A DNA stretch of 5,434 nt from contig CAKSWL010000166.1 of the NCBI GenBank assembly GCA_934511335.1, forward strand, positions 1 to 5,434. The letters are read 5' to 3'. The notes beneath the pieces were generated by a model that saw only the letters and a program-made list of their open reading frames with translations, did no database searches and was not told the origin of the DNA. The stretch comes from an uncultured Cloacibacillus sp. (lineage in GTDB: Bacteria > Synergistota > Synergistia > Synergistales > Synergistaceae). Both the position numbers and the translations under genes were made by a program. Shown piece after piece: positions 1 to 5,434 of this stretch (positions are counted from its first letter, which is position 1; the number at the start of each line of letters is the position of its first letter).

Positions 1-844
1 CGTCGAGGTAGGTATGGTTGATCCAATAGGTCCCCTTCATCGAGTCGCCGGCGATCTCGTTCATGAATTCGCCGTAGCCGTCGCCGCCGATGATCGTGAT
101 GTCCATCCCCAGCTCCTTAGCCTGCTTGATGATGAGGGCCATATCTTTGCCCATACCCGGCAGGAAGAGGGCGTCGGCGCCGGAATTCTTGATCTTCGTC
201 AGCTGAGCGCGGAAGTCGACGTCCGTCTCACGATAACCTTCATCAGCCGCGATCTTGCCGCCGAGCTTTTCGTAGTTCTTAATAAAGAACTCGCGAAGTC
301 CGTGCGCATAGTCGGAACCGACGTTGTAAAGGATAGCGGCCTTCTTCTTGCCGAGATCCACATAGGCGAGGTCGGCGCCCAGGGCACCCTGATAGGGGTC
401 GGTGAAGCAGATACGGAATGAATAGGGGCGGACCTTGCCCTTGTTATCGACCGTCACGAGGGGGTTCGTGCCGACTGTCGATATCTGCGGGGTCTTGCCC
501 TTGTCTACGATCGGCGCCGTCGCGATGTTGATGCCGCTGGAGTTGGCGCCGACGATGACGCAGACTTTGTCATTCTCTATCATGCGACGCACCGCGTTAA
601 CCGCGTCTTCGTTGCGTGTCTTAGTGTCGTAAGCCACCAGTTCGATAGGACGTCCAAGTAGTCCGCCGGCTTTGTTGATGTCATTGACTACCATCTTGGC
701 CATATTGACCTCTGTCTGTCCGTAAGCGGCGTAGTCCCCGGTGAGCGCCGCAAGGTAGCCGATCTTGATCGGCTCGGCCGCGAACGCGGCCCCGGCTGCG
801 GAAACAACGATGATGAGAGCTAGTAAAGCTAGTACTTTTCTCAA
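1..844 (-). CDS. LivK-like branched-chain amino acid ABC transporter substrate-binding protein (C-terminus beyond left edge)
   Basis: This is the first 281 codons of a periplasmic type I solute-binding protein (Peripla_BP_6, LivK/BraC family), which captures an amino acid and delivers it to a LivHMGF-type ABC importer. Residues 1-22 form a Sec signal peptide (MRKVLALLALIIVVSAAGAAFA, shown here only as MRK, a hydrophobic core and AFA before the cut), and the mature protein would begin AEPIKIGYLAALTGDY, the usual first strand and ligand loop. GANSSG at 99-104 is the serine-containing ligand loop typical of the family, followed by APIV and PQIST. There is no lipobox cysteine, so it should be a soluble periplasmic protein. 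Family members are usually about 370-390 residues, so roughly the last 100 are missing. The start is TTG: the first in-frame ATG is codon 48, inside the fold, and GGAGGTG lies seven bases upstream of TTG. The ligand cannot be told from sequence; the family also includes binders of amides and other small molecules. Confidence 0.93.
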   Translation of the reverse strand, partial: MRKVLALLALIIVVSAAGAAFAAEPIKIGYLAALTGDYAAYGQTEVNMAKMVVNDINKAGGLLGRPIELVAYDTKTRNEDAVNAVRRMIENDKVCVIVGANSSGINIATAPIVDKGKTPQISTVGTNPLVTVDNKGKVRPYSFRICFTDPYQGALGADLAYVDLGKKKAAILYNVGSDYAHGLREFFIKNYEKLGGKIAADEGYRETDVDFRAQLTKIKNSGADALFLPGMGKDMALIIKQAKELGMDITIIGGDGYGEFMNEIAGDSMKGTYWINHTYLD

Positions 845-851
845 TATAGTG

Positions 852-858
852 CACCTCC
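852..858 (-). promoter_or_regulatory. Shine-Dalgarno that fixes the TTG start of the LivK-like gene
   Basis: On the minus strand GGAGGTG is followed by seven bases and then TTG (844-842). An ATG at 860-858 overlaps this site but is out of frame with the protein. The site therefore supports the non-ATG start, which also gives a complete signal peptide. Confidence 0.85.
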
Positions 859-892
859 ATATTGTATTGTGTATCAGCTGATCGCTTTACTT

Positions 893-921
893 ATTTTATA
901 GTTATGTCTGGGAAATGTAAA
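893..921 (-). promoter_or_regulatory. Sigma70-type promoter of the LivK-like gene
   Basis: On the minus strand, TTTACA (921-916, five of six to the -35 consensus) is followed by a 17-base spacer and TAAAAT (898-893, five of six to the -10). The upstream stretch 935-960 is almost pure A/T and may act as an UP element. The start point would be near 886, giving a leader of about 42 bases. A 10-bp palindrome, ATCAGCTGAT (873-882), lies just inside the predicted leader. Positions of transcription start are predicted, not seen. Confidence 0.65.
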
Positions 922-991
922 GAAAAACCGCTATGGTTAATTTTGTTAATTAAATTTTTTGAATTGAACGGCAGATAGAGTTCAGTTTTAG

Positions 992-1024
992 ACAAAATGA
1001 GCGGCGGTTAAACAAAACCGCCGC
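992..1024 (-). terminator. Rho-independent terminator of the M14 peptidase gene
   Basis: A perfect 9-bp stem (1001-1009 paired with 1016-1024, GCGGCGGTT/AACCGCCGC) with a six-base loop starts 13 bases after the peptidase stop codon. On the minus strand it is followed by TCATTTTGT, a short and imperfect U-tract. It separates the peptidase from the LivK-like gene downstream, which has its own promoter. Confidence 0.72.
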
Positions 1025-1037
1025 CCGTAAGCGTCTG

Positions 1038-3470
1038 CTATTTAATCTTTTTCCTCACCGCCGACACGCCCAACAAGAGTGAAAGCAGCGGCAGGGCCGC
1101 ATACGCTCCCGTATTACAGCCGCCGCCGTCGCCGCCGCTGGCAGGCCCCTTCTTCGCCGAGGCTGCCACCAATTTGACATTATTGCCCTCGTCGATAAAC
1201 GCCCCCGTTATCTGGCAGATCCCGTCAGAGACGGCAAGCGCCTCATATTTTTTATCTTTCCAGTTGTATGCGTACCATGCAGCCTCACGAAGATCTACGT
1301 CGCCGGCAAACTCGGGCGGCGCCGCGGCAAATTCCCCGCCTTTCAGCCACATCCAGACCTTACTTACACACAATACGTCCATGCCGAGCGCGGCGGCGAT
1401 TTCGTCCTTTTCGGCGGCGCTGTAGGGGAGCACCCATTCTACCATCGCGTTTTCGGTCGCGAAGGGGGCCGTCAGCTGGCCGATGGAGTAGCTGTCAAGC
1501 CTTTCCGCACCCATGTACCGGTAGACGGGATATTCTGCACCGACCTCGGCTTTGAAGAAGCCTTCGCTTACGGGATCTCCGCCCATCTTCGGCATATCGG
1601 TTTTCATGCAGAGATAATAATTGCCGTAGTTTCTGAGTGAAAGCGGTTCCAAAGCGTACGCCGCGTGGGTCGCGCGTACCTGGTCCATATACATAACGTA
1701 GGTATCTTTAGGGAAAATCATTTTTTTCTTTGCCGCCGATACCTCCGTTATCACCTTCGCATCGCTCCAGCCGGTCATTCCTGAGGGTACGACATTAGTG
1801 TCCCCAATCATCGCGGAAGCCGCGTCTACCGTATATGCTTCAACCTCAATCTCACACTCTCTATTCAGCCGTTCAAAGACTACCCCTGAATGCGCGAGCC
1901 TTGCGATCGTGGCGTCGTTGGCCTTGATTATATTGGCGCGCGGCTGGACGACCGAAACATTGGGAGTGCCGTTTCTTGAGAGGAACATTTTGCTCTCAAC
2001 GACGCCGGGCTTTACAGACCATGATTTATCAGCCGCGTTCTGCGTCGCGGTAAGGACCGGAATATCATGCTTTACGCTCTCTTCGGGATAATGGATCGTA
2101 AGAACTAGCCGGTTATCGTCGGCCACCCGTTCGCCCCGCGCCGCCATATCGGCCCGCGCCTGCAGGACCGTGGCATAAAATTCCTCCGCCCTTTCGTAAG
2201 CCGTTTTGAGCACCGACTCATATACCGCGACATGGCCGGCGATGCGAAGCCCAAGGTTCACCCCGATGGCTGGCGTGGTGGACTCTGTCAGTATGCTGCA
2301 GGCTCCTTTAAGGCCAAAAGAGGGGTCTGTGATCCCCGTGTCGATCGCGCCGTCAAAAGTCTGCAGGGCAACGTATTTCTCGCCGCCCTCCGCCGCCGCA
2401 ACACAAATGATCTCATCACCGCTCTTCGCCCGCACGTCGGCGGACACATAGCCGCGCAGCCCCACAACCCGCCCTGGAGTCTCTCCTGGAGGAGTGGTCC
2501 TGGTCTGCGTATACCACGCCCAGTTCAGCCCTTTGTCCTCCACGTTTTTGTGGTAGGCTGGTTCAAAAACATCGCTCACATACCTTTTCAGCGCCTCTGG
2601 ATGATTATAAATCGGCGAGATCAGCGTGGCGACGTCATAGCCGCTCCAATCTACCGTCAGCCTCGTAGAAGCTCCGTCGACGTAGCCGGTCCCCGTAGTG
2701 AATCCCATCTCGTGGGCGTCTCCGAAGAAGAACGGCTCATATTCATTGGTCAGCCGGTGCATCGTCCTCGTTATCGCCGACTCAAACCCCTGATTGTCGC
2801 GGTTCTGGTCTATGTTGATGCGGTAACGGTACGAGTTCGTTCCACGCTGGTTTCTCCACGCACCGTCGACATTATAGCGGGGGACGATGACTACGGAGAT
2901 CTTTTTCAGCAAGTAGTTCAGATCCCCCTCCGCAAGCCTCTTGGCAAGTACCTGCATCGCGTCGCCGCCGCTCGACTCGCCTCCGTGTATCTGCCCCTGC
3001 AGCCAAATGACCGGTTTTTTCAGCGCCTTTACCTCATTGGGAGAGAATACGGGAGGATCGCTGAAGACAAGAAGCGGAAGCTTAAACGAGCCGTCGGATA
3101 CGGAGGCGGCACCTTCAGCCTTCCCATAGCTGGGAAATTCGCCGATTATCTTCCAACGCAGATTTTTTGTCGAAAGCGAGGCGATGAAACCAATAAGTTC
3201 GTCCTGCGTCGCCTGATATGATTTTTCACCAAGTTTGCTGCTGCCCTTGCCATTGGTTATTCTCGGCAAAAAACCAAAGTCAAGACCGGTGCCGGCAAAT
3301 TTTTCGTCATGATAACTTCTGAGATACTCAGGATAGTCCAGTTCCGCACTGTTAATGCCTCCCCACGGGATCGGCGGGGGCGCGGCGGCCGAGTTCGACG
3401 GCAACGCAAACAGTAGAACTGCTGCTAAAAGCCACATCCCGATAGAAACCTGATCCAACGTCCGTTTCAT
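1038..3470 (-). CDS. Secreted M14 family zinc carboxypeptidase with C-terminal sorting tail
   Basis: This 810-residue protein is predicted to be a metallo-exopeptidase that removes residues from peptide C-termini outside the inner membrane. Residues 1 to about 28 are a Sec signal peptide (MKRTL, hydrophobic 11-23, then NSAAA). The M14 core spans roughly 80-440. H162 and E165 (HGGE) and H253 (GDAHE) are the three zinc ligands. N223-R224 in DQNRD match the substrate-carboxylate binding Asn-Arg pair. E396 in SILTES is the best candidate for the catalytic glutamate. The Arg of the classical HxRE motif is Gly here, so specificity may differ from pancreatic-type enzymes. About 340 residues (440-780) form a C-terminal region I cannot assign. 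The end, GGDGGGCNTG (779-788), a hydrophobic stretch and RKKIK, looks like a Synergist-CTERM-type sorting signal. AAGGAGGG lies nine bases before the ATG. The gene is monocistronic as far as seen. Function as a peptidase is strong; the precise substrate is unknown. Confidence 0.9.
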   Translation of the reverse strand: MKRTLDQVSIGMWLLAAVLLFALPSNSAAAPPPIPWGGINSAELDYPEYLRSYHDEKFAGTGLDFGFLPRITNGKGSSKLGEKSYQATQDELIGFIASLSTKNLRWKIIGEFPSYGKAEGAASVSDGSFKLPLLVFSDPPVFSPNEVKALKKPVIWLQGQIHGGESSGGDAMQVLAKRLAEGDLNYLLKKISVVIVPRYNVDGAWRNQRGTNSYRYRINIDQNRDNQGFESAITRTMHRLTNEYEPFFFGDAHEMGFTTGTGYVDGASTRLTVDWSGYDVATLISPIYNHPEALKRYVSDVFEPAYHKNVEDKGLNWAWYTQTRTTPPGETPGRVVGLRGYVSADVRAKSGDEIICVAAAEGGEKYVALQTFDGAIDTGITDPSFGLKGACSILTESTTPAIGVNLGLRIAGHVAVYESVLKTAYERAEEFYATVLQARADMAARGERVADDNRLVLTIHYPEESVKHDIPVLTATQNAADKSWSVKPGVVESKMFLSRNGTPNVSVVQPRANIIKANDATIARLAHSGVVFERLNRECEIEVEAYTVDAASAMIGDTNVVPSGMTGWSDAKVITEVSAAKKKMIFPKDTYVMYMDQVRATHAAYALEPLSLRNYGNYYLCMKTDMPKMGGDPVSEGFFKAEVGAEYPVYRYMGAERLDSYSIGQLTAPFATENAMVEWVLPYSAAEKDEIAAALGMDVLCVSKVWMWLKGGEFAAAPPEFAGDVDLREAAWYAYNWKDKKYEALAVSDGICQITGAFIDEGNNVKLVAASAKKGPASGGDGGGCNTGAYAALPLLSLLLGVSAVRKKIK

Positions 3471-3479
3471 TGCAAATCA

Positions 3480-3487
3480 CCCTCCTT
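3480..3487 (-). promoter_or_regulatory. Strong Shine-Dalgarno of the M14 peptidase
   Basis: AAGGAGGG on the minus strand lies nine bases before the ATG at 3470. The next in-frame Met is codon 12, within the signal-peptide hydrophobic region, so the upstream ATG is clearly the start. Confidence 0.85.
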
Positions 3488-3721
3488 ATAATTTTTCAAT
3501 ACCTGGTTCCCCTATCGCCGCGCAATGTTTTTTAAAAATAAGCACCCCCTTTTATGGACAAAAAAGGATACACATACCTATGGCTTGTATAAAACAGTCC
3601 CTACAAACCTAAAGTAATTGAACTACAGCGACGCATTTCGCCATAAGGCCATTAATGTCTCGGCTCTTTTATCAATATAACTAAAGAACCTTAGTACTCT
3701 AATACTATAGTGTTATGAGTC
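3488..3721. other. AT-rich intergenic gap with no recognised gene
   Basis: This is the bulk of the gap of about 310 bases between the divergently oriented peptidase and the small RHH gene. I see no convincing coding region on either strand. The peptidase promoter should be here on the minus strand, but only weak matches are visible: TTTAGG (3613-3608), 16 bases, TATACA (3591-3586). The composition is much more A/T-rich than the flanking coding regions, like the RHH gene next to it. Confidence 0.5.
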
Positions 3722-3751
3722 TTGTTATCTTAATACACAGCACACTATGAT
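3722..3751 (+). promoter_or_regulatory. Candidate promoter of the RHH gene
   Basis: TTGTTA (3722-3727, four of six to the -35) is separated by 18 bases from TATGAT (3746-3751, five of six to the -10). Transcription would start near 3758, about 23 bases before the GTG, leaving room for the Shine-Dalgarno only. An inverted repeat flanks this core: ATAGTG at 3707-3712 and CACTAT at 3743-3748, the second arm overlapping the -10 box. Confidence 0.45.
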
Positions 3752-3765
3752 GTCAAGAAACTAAG

Positions 3766-3772
3766 AAGGGAG
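3766..3772 (+). promoter_or_regulatory. Ribosome binding site selecting the GTG start of the RHH gene
   Basis: AAGGGAG lies eight bases before GTG at 3781 and eleven before a second in-frame GTG at 3784. An in-frame TGA at 3748-3750 closes the frame upstream, and the nearby ATG codons at 3747 and 3750 are in another frame. Confidence 0.6.
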
Positions 3773-3780
3773 AAATAATA

Positions 3781-3954
3781 GTGGTGATACAGTTATCGAT
3801 TCGCCTTCCAGATAAATTGCATACAAAAGTTAAGATTCTTGGCGTATATGAAGAGCAAACGATCAATGAAATGGTCGTGGAAGCCTTACAAAATAAAGTT
3901 GACGCATGGGAAAAATCAAACGGCACCATCCCAACGCCCAACATACCTGACTGA
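3781..3954 (+). CDS. Small ribbon-helix-helix (Arc/CopG-type) DNA-binding protein
   Basis: This 57-residue protein (starting MVIQLSIRLPDKLH) has the pattern of the ribbon-helix-helix fold, which dimerises and inserts a two-stranded beta sheet in the DNA major groove. Residues 3-9 (IQLSIRL) are the strand, with alternating outward residues Q4, S6 and R8 as the likely base contacts. P10-D11 starts helix A (about 11-20). G21-V22 is the turn. T27-I28-N29-E30 opens helix B, which continues through MVVEALQNKV. The tail (NGTIPTPNIPD) is probably disordered. The start is GTG with AAGGGAG upstream; GTG at 3784 would shorten it by one residue. GC is about 41 percent (72 of 174 bases), against about 60 percent in a sampled stretch of dnaJ. 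No toxin gene adjoins it: dnaJ is convergent downstream. It may be an orphan antitoxin, a phage-derived regulator or an autonomous transcription factor; which cannot be decided here. Confidence 0.78.
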   Translation: MVIQLSIRLPDKLHTKVKILGVYEEQTINEMVVEALQNKVDAWEKSNGTIPTPNIPD

Positions 3955-3990
3955 TATCCTGCACTCTCAGCATGAGTATTCTTAACAAAC

Positions 3991-4030
3991 AATAAAAAAA
4001 GAGCCTTCAGAATCATTACCGAAGGCTCTT
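3991..4030 (-). terminator. Rho-independent terminator of dnaJ
   Basis: A perfect 10-bp stem (3999-4008 with 4021-4030, AAGAGCCTTC/GAAGGCTCTT) with a 12-base loop starts 30 bases after the dnaJ stop. On the minus strand it runs directly into a T-rich tract (TTTTTTTATT, whose first two bases are in the stem). On the plus strand the following bases are CGCTATTGCC, so it would serve the convergent RHH gene poorly, though the hairpin may still block read-through. Confidence 0.9.
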
Positions 4031-4060
4031 CGCTATTGCCTGTATTTTATCTTATCATCC

Positions 4061-5197
4061 TCAGCCGTTTACCTGCTGGCCGCTCTCTTTCGCAAGTTCT
4101 TTCAGCAGTTCGCGCTCTTTGGCGGTGAGGCTTTTCGGAACTTTGACCTTCACCAGGATGTTCATGTCGCCGCTGCCTTTGCCTTTTAGGCGCGGCATTC
4201 CGCGCCCGCGGATGCGCAGCTTAGAACCGGCCTGCGTTCCCGCCGGGATGTCCAGCCTCTCCATGCCGTCAAAGGTTTCTACTTTTACCTCGCAGCCGAG
4301 CGCCGCCTGCGGGAATGATATCTCCACCGTCGTATTGAGGTCGTCGCCCTTGCGCGTGAACCGGCTGTCGGGCATCACCTCCGTGAGGATGAAGAGGTCG
4401 CCCGCGGGGCCGCCGTTGATCCCCGCCTCGCCTTTGCTTGAGACGCGAAGCCTCATGCCGGTATCCACGCCCGCCGGGATTTTGACCTCCACGTTTTGGA
4501 CGCGCCTGACGCGTCCCTTTCCGCGGCATTCGGTGCAGACTTTGTCGACGGTCTTGCCCTTGCCGTGGCAGGTGGTGCAGGTGACCGTCTGCTGCATCTG
4601 CCCGAAGGGGGTGTTTATCACCTCACGCATCTGGCCTGTGCCGTGACAGGCGGGACAGGTCTCGACTTTGCTCCCCGGCTCGGCGCCGCTGCCGCCGCAA
4701 TGTCTGCATGTATCGAGGCGCGTAATATCGATATTGCGCTTGAGCCCCCGGTAGGCCTCCTCAAGCGTGACCTTAACGGTGGCCTCAAGATCCGCCCCCC
4801 GGCGCGGCGCGTTAGGATTCGCGGTGCGTCGGGCGCGGCCTCCGCCGAAGCCTCCGGCTCCGAAGAGGTCGCCGAAGATATCGCCGAGGTCTTCCTGCGT
4901 AAACGTCTGTCCCTGTCCGCCGAAACCTCCGAAGCCGCCCGCCCCGCCGAAGCCCCCGGGCGGCATGTCCCCCACATAGCCGAACTGGTCGTACTGCGCC
5001 CGTTTTTTGGGGTCGCTCAAGACTTCGTTCGCCTCGTTGATCTCTTTGTATTTTGCCTCCGCCTCAGCGTTGCCCGGGTTCGCATCGGGATGGTATTTCC
5101 GCGTCAAGGTACGGTAGGCCTTTTTTATTTCGTCAGCCGATGCTCCCCGGCCAACACCCAATATTTCGTAATAGTCTTTTTTACCGGGAGCAGCCAT
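4061..5197 (-). CDS. dnaJ: Chaperone protein DnaJ (type I Hsp40)
   Basis: DnaJ is the cytoplasmic Hsp40 co-chaperone that binds unfolded proteins, hands them to DnaK and stimulates DnaK ATPase; GrpE completes the cycle. At 378 residues it has the normal length and all type I parts. The J domain (about 7-71) carries the essential HPD at 36-38. A Gly/Phe-rich linker (about 80-120, many GGFGG repeats) follows. The zinc region has four complete CxxCxGxG motifs beginning at C164, C181, C207 and C221, so both zinc sites are intact. The two beta-rich client-binding domains run from about 230 to 350, and the end is a basic/acidic helix. The ATG follows GAGGTG by eight bases. The gene stands alone here: its own promoter lies about 100 bases upstream and a terminator follows, so it need not be in a dnaK operon. 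No CIRCE element is visible. Confidence 0.98.
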   Translation of the reverse strand: MAAPGKKDYYEILGVGRGASADEIKKAYRTLTRKYHPDANPGNAEAEAKYKEINEANEVLSDPKKRAQYDQFGYVGDMPPGGFGGAGGFGGFGGQGQTFTQEDLGDIFGDLFGAGGFGGGRARRTANPNAPRRGADLEATVKVTLEEAYRGLKRNIDITRLDTCRHCGGSGAEPGSKVETCPACHGTGQMREVINTPFGQMQQTVTCTTCHGKGKTVDKVCTECRGKGRVRRVQNVEVKIPAGVDTGMRLRVSSKGEAGINGGPAGDLFILTEVMPDSRFTRKGDDLNTTVEISFPQAALGCEVKVETFDGMERLDIPAGTQAGSKLRIRGRGMPRLKGKGSGDMNILVKVKVPKSLTAKERELLKELAKESGQQVNG

Positions 5198-5290
5198 CAG
5201 CGCTTCACCTCGCCATAAGATTTAAAGTCTGGCCGCGCCTGAAAACCGTTTAACAGGAATAGACAGAGGCGCGCCCTTCAGCATTTGCCG
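5198..5290 (-). promoter_or_regulatory. 5' leader of dnaJ with Shine-Dalgarno
   Basis: The predicted transcript begins near 5290, giving a leader of about 93 bases. GAGGTG (5211-5206) is the Shine-Dalgarno. Near the 5' end, CGCCTC (5272-5267) could pair with it over six positions including one G-U. Competing pairing is also possible, as CGCGCCT matches AGGCGCG further downstream. Whether either fold forms is unknown. Confidence 0.4.
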
Positions 5291-5314
5291 CACAGGATTA
5301 TACACCCGTGCGGC
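5287..5314. promoter_or_regulatory. Inverted repeat centred on the dnaJ -10 box (possible operator)
   Basis: Seven-base arms GCCGCAC (5287-5293) and GTGCGGC (5308-5314) are perfect inverse complements separated by 14 bases. One mismatch in, two further pairs (GG/CC) extend the symmetry. The TATAAT box (5302-5297) lies in the middle. Predicted transcription starts inside the distal arm, so the full hairpin would not form in the dnaJ mRNA, favouring a protein-binding site in DNA. The arms do not resemble CIRCE. Confidence 0.5.
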
Positions 5315-5342
5315 TATTTGTCAAGATTAGTTAAAAATTTTT
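5297..5342 (-). promoter_or_regulatory. Full-consensus sigma70-type promoter of dnaJ with UP-like element
   Basis: On the minus strand TTGACA (5324-5319) is followed by 16 bases and TATAAT (5302-5297), both exact consensus hexamers. Just upstream is an AT-rich tract containing AAAAATTTTT (5342-5333), placed as an UP element would be. This predicts a very strong promoter read by the housekeeping sigma factor, with the start near 5290. Heat control would then need a repressor or RNA-level mechanism rather than an alternative sigma factor. Confidence 0.85.
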
Positions 5343-5371
5343 GAACCACTGGTGCAGCGTTAGTTCATTTA

Positions 5372-5412
5372 GAGGCGCCTGCCGCGGAGGTCCGCCTCGC
5401 GGCGGGCGCTTT
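5372..5412. terminator. Strong GC-rich hairpin upstream of the dnaJ promoter, terminator-like
   Basis: Bases 5375-5386 pair with 5398-5409 over 12 positions, including one G-U, and the stem continues inward past a bulged G to AGG/CCT, closing on a four-base loop. Plus-strand transcripts would run into CTTTAATGATTTTT, a broken U-tract. Minus-strand transcripts leave into TCTAAATGAAC, which is not U-rich. It may end a minus-strand gene lying beyond the right edge, insulating dnaJ from it, or end an unseen plus-strand transcript. The direction is unsettled. Confidence 0.5.
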
Positions 5413-5434
5413 AATGATTTTTATAGGATTAATT

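Noticed and set aside
14..421. Plus-strand open frame of 135 codons
   Set aside because: It is antisense to the LivK-like gene, whose translated sequence has the family's signal peptide and ligand motifs.
2232..3221. Plus-strand open frame of 329 codons
   Set aside because: It lies entirely antisense to the M14 peptidase, whose motifs, signal peptide and ribosome binding site are all convincing. The antisense product is Arg/Pro-rich with no domain pattern.
3554..3592. 12-codon plus-strand frame MDKKGYTYLWLV
   Set aside because: There is no Shine-Dalgarno or clear promoter before it, it is far from any gene it could regulate, and it is too short to support.
3700..3711. TAATACTATAG, resembling the T7 phage promoter
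   Set aside because: Only the outer parts match; the middle of the 17-base phage consensus is missing, and no phage genes are present.
3753..4016. Minus-strand open frame of 87 codons
   Set aside because: It covers the opposite strand of the RHH gene and begins within the dnaJ terminator hairpin, with no ribosome binding site. The plus-strand RHH pattern explains the region better.
4496..5218. Plus-strand open frame of 240 codons
   Set aside because: It is antisense to dnaJ, which is unmistakable. High GC readily keeps opposite frames open, and no ribosome binding site or recognisable protein pattern supports it.
5222..5284. 20-codon open frame in the dnaJ leader (minus strand)
   Set aside because: Its ATG is only about six bases after the predicted start of transcription, with no ribosome binding site, and its sequence shows no leader-peptide pattern such as repeated codons.
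5212..5434. Search for a CIRCE element (TTAGCACTC, nine bases, GAGTGCTAA) before dnaJ
   Set aside because: Neither arm is present on either strand, so classical HrcA control cannot be supported at this gene.

Overview
The window most likely comes from a Synergistota bacterium (Synergistes/Cloacibacillus-like), a group of Gram-negative anaerobes that ferment amino acids and peptides. Three things suggest this. A secreted M14 peptidase ends in a Gly-rich/Cys/hydrophobic/basic tail resembling the Synergist-CTERM sorting signal. A branched-chain amino acid type binding protein has a plain signal peptide without a lipobox, as in a diderm. The DnaJ has an N-terminus ([17 protein letters not shown]...) that I associate with this phylum. 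The assignment is inference; no rRNA or other marker gene lies in the window.

Layout, left to right. (1) 1-844, minus: the N-terminal 281 codons of a LivK-like periplasmic amino acid binding protein, running off the left edge and starting at TTG behind a strong Shine-Dalgarno. (2) 845-1037: its sigma70-type promoter, and the terminator hairpin of the next gene. (3) 1038-3470, minus: an 810-residue secreted M14 zinc carboxypeptidase with a C-terminal sorting tail. (4) 3471-3780: a gene-poor, AT-rich gap. (5) 3781-3954, plus: a 57-residue ribbon-helix-helix DNA-binding protein starting at GTG, the only plus-strand gene and clearly lower in GC than its neighbours. (6) 3991-4030: the dnaJ terminator between two convergent genes. 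(7) 4061-5197, minus: a complete dnaJ. (8) 5198-5434: dnaJ leader, a full-consensus promoter (TTGACA-N16-TATAAT) whose -10 box sits inside an inverted repeat, an AT-rich UP-like element, and a strong GC-rich hairpin near the right edge.

The peptidase and the binding protein could work together physiologically: one releases amino acids from peptides outside the inner membrane, the other captures them for import. They are separate transcription units, since a terminator and a promoter lie between them. dnaJ is also its own unit, with no grpE or dnaK in view. The points most worth a second look are the small RHH gene with a possible self-operator, the inverted repeat over the dnaJ promoter, and the sorting tail of the peptidase. 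I see no CRISPR array, insertion sequence, tRNA or rRNA, and no clear evidence of a wholly new multi-gene system.
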